Of a stretch of 6,772 nt of DNA, positions 6,632-6,772 are shown piece by piece. The stretch comes from Clostridia bacterium (lineage in GTDB: Bacteria > Bacillota > Clostridia > Oscillospirales > CAG-272): the NCBI GenBank assembly GCA_017648425.1, contig JAGCJD010000120.1, positions 1 to 6,772 of the forward strand. The letters run 5' to 3'. Numbering within the stretch: position 1 is the stretch's first letter; each line of letters begins with the position of its first letter. The notes beneath the pieces are model-generated. The model was not told where the DNA came from, made no database searches, and saw only the letters and a list, made by a program, of their open reading frames with translations. The position numbers and the translations under genes were made by a program.

Positions 6632-6772
6632 TTAAGGTAAAAAGGTACATATTTTTATTTGAGGATTTTTTGACTCATATTCAGAAATCACTTCTTGCAT
6701 ATAGGGCGCAAAATCGCCCATCTGAAGCGTCCAGAAGGTTATTTCTTTATCAGTTGTTTTGTTTGAACAACC
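6632..6772 (-). pseudogene. Truncated extracellular solute-binding lipoprotein (sugar ABC transporter type), 5' end beyond right edge
   Basis: The minus strand from the right edge reads 46 codons and then TAA (6634-6632). The fragment begins GCSNKTTDKEITFWTLQMGD, and continues with FAPYMQEVISEYESKNPQ followed by IKI. GC followed by a polar linker looks like a lipobox cysteine with the start of the mature protein, and ITFWTLQ...EYESKNPQIKI matches the first strand and helix of family-1 solute-binding proteins, which capture sugars outside the cell for an ABC importer. Such proteins run to about 400 residues or more. Here the resemblance ends after IKI (near base 6650), followed by CTFLP and the stop, and the next 1.2 kb is the PLP-enzyme gene on the other strand. 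So the rest is missing, not merely frameshifted within the window. The signal peptide and start are outside. It may be a remnant left by deletion or an assembly junction; a genuine short protein seems less likely. Confidence 0.72.

Noticed and set aside
6607..6650. Single-base frameshift explaining the early stop of the solute-binding protein
   Set aside because: The other two minus-strand frames beyond the break do not continue the solute-binding family pattern, and the DNA further on is the PLP-enzyme gene.
6704..6719. Hairpin GGGCG-CAAAAT-CGCCC as terminator of the plus-strand operon
   Set aside because: The stem is only 5 base pairs, no T-run follows on either strand, and it lies inside the coding part of the lipoprotein fragment (MGDFAPYM).

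Overview
The window looks like ordinary chromosomal DNA from a member of the Bacillota, most likely class Clostridia. The reasons are sigma-A-type promoters in AT-rich gaps, purine-rich Shine-Dalgarno sites, tightly packed genes, and a Clostridia-typical set of M42 peptidases plus a methionine gamma-lyase-family protein. I cannot place it to genus. I see no RNA gene, CRISPR array, insertion sequence, integrase or phage gene.

Layout. Bases 1-491 (minus strand) hold the N-terminal 163 codons of a short RluA-type pseudouridine synthase that runs off the left edge. Bases 492-655 are a divergent promoter region with two well-formed, mirror-image sigma-A promoters, both with TTGTAA as the -35 box. 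From 656 to 6606 (plus strand) five genes form what looks like one operon: a ComM/YifB AAA+ ATPase (656-2203), three consecutive but clearly different M42 metallo-aminopeptidases (2207-3253, 3257-4318, 4322-5323), and a PLP-dependent methionine gamma-lyase-family protein (5338-6606). The first four genes are separated by exactly 3 bases each, so all four lie in one reading frame; the last follows after 14 bases. Bases 6607-6631 are a short gap without a convincing terminator. Bases 6632-6772 (minus strand) carry the start of the mature part of a sugar-type ABC solute-binding lipoprotein that stops after 46 visible codons where about 400 would be expected, so it is probably a gene remnant.

How the genes may work together. 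M42 enzymes usually form large cytosolic TET particles that trim peptides to amino acids. Three paralogues with different motif details in one operon suggest either complementary specificities or a mixed particle. The downstream PLP enzyme could act on sulfur amino acids released by them, but its substrate is not established. ComM is a DNA branch-migration helicase in natural transformation in some Gram-negative bacteria; its position at the head of a peptidase operon has no obvious functional explanation.

The most notable observations are the three-member M42 set with its in-frame junctions, the deviating motifs of the first M42 copy, the truncated lipoprotein gene, and two charged substitutions in a conserved motif of the pseudouridine synthase. 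Nothing here clearly amounts to a new defence or mobile system.
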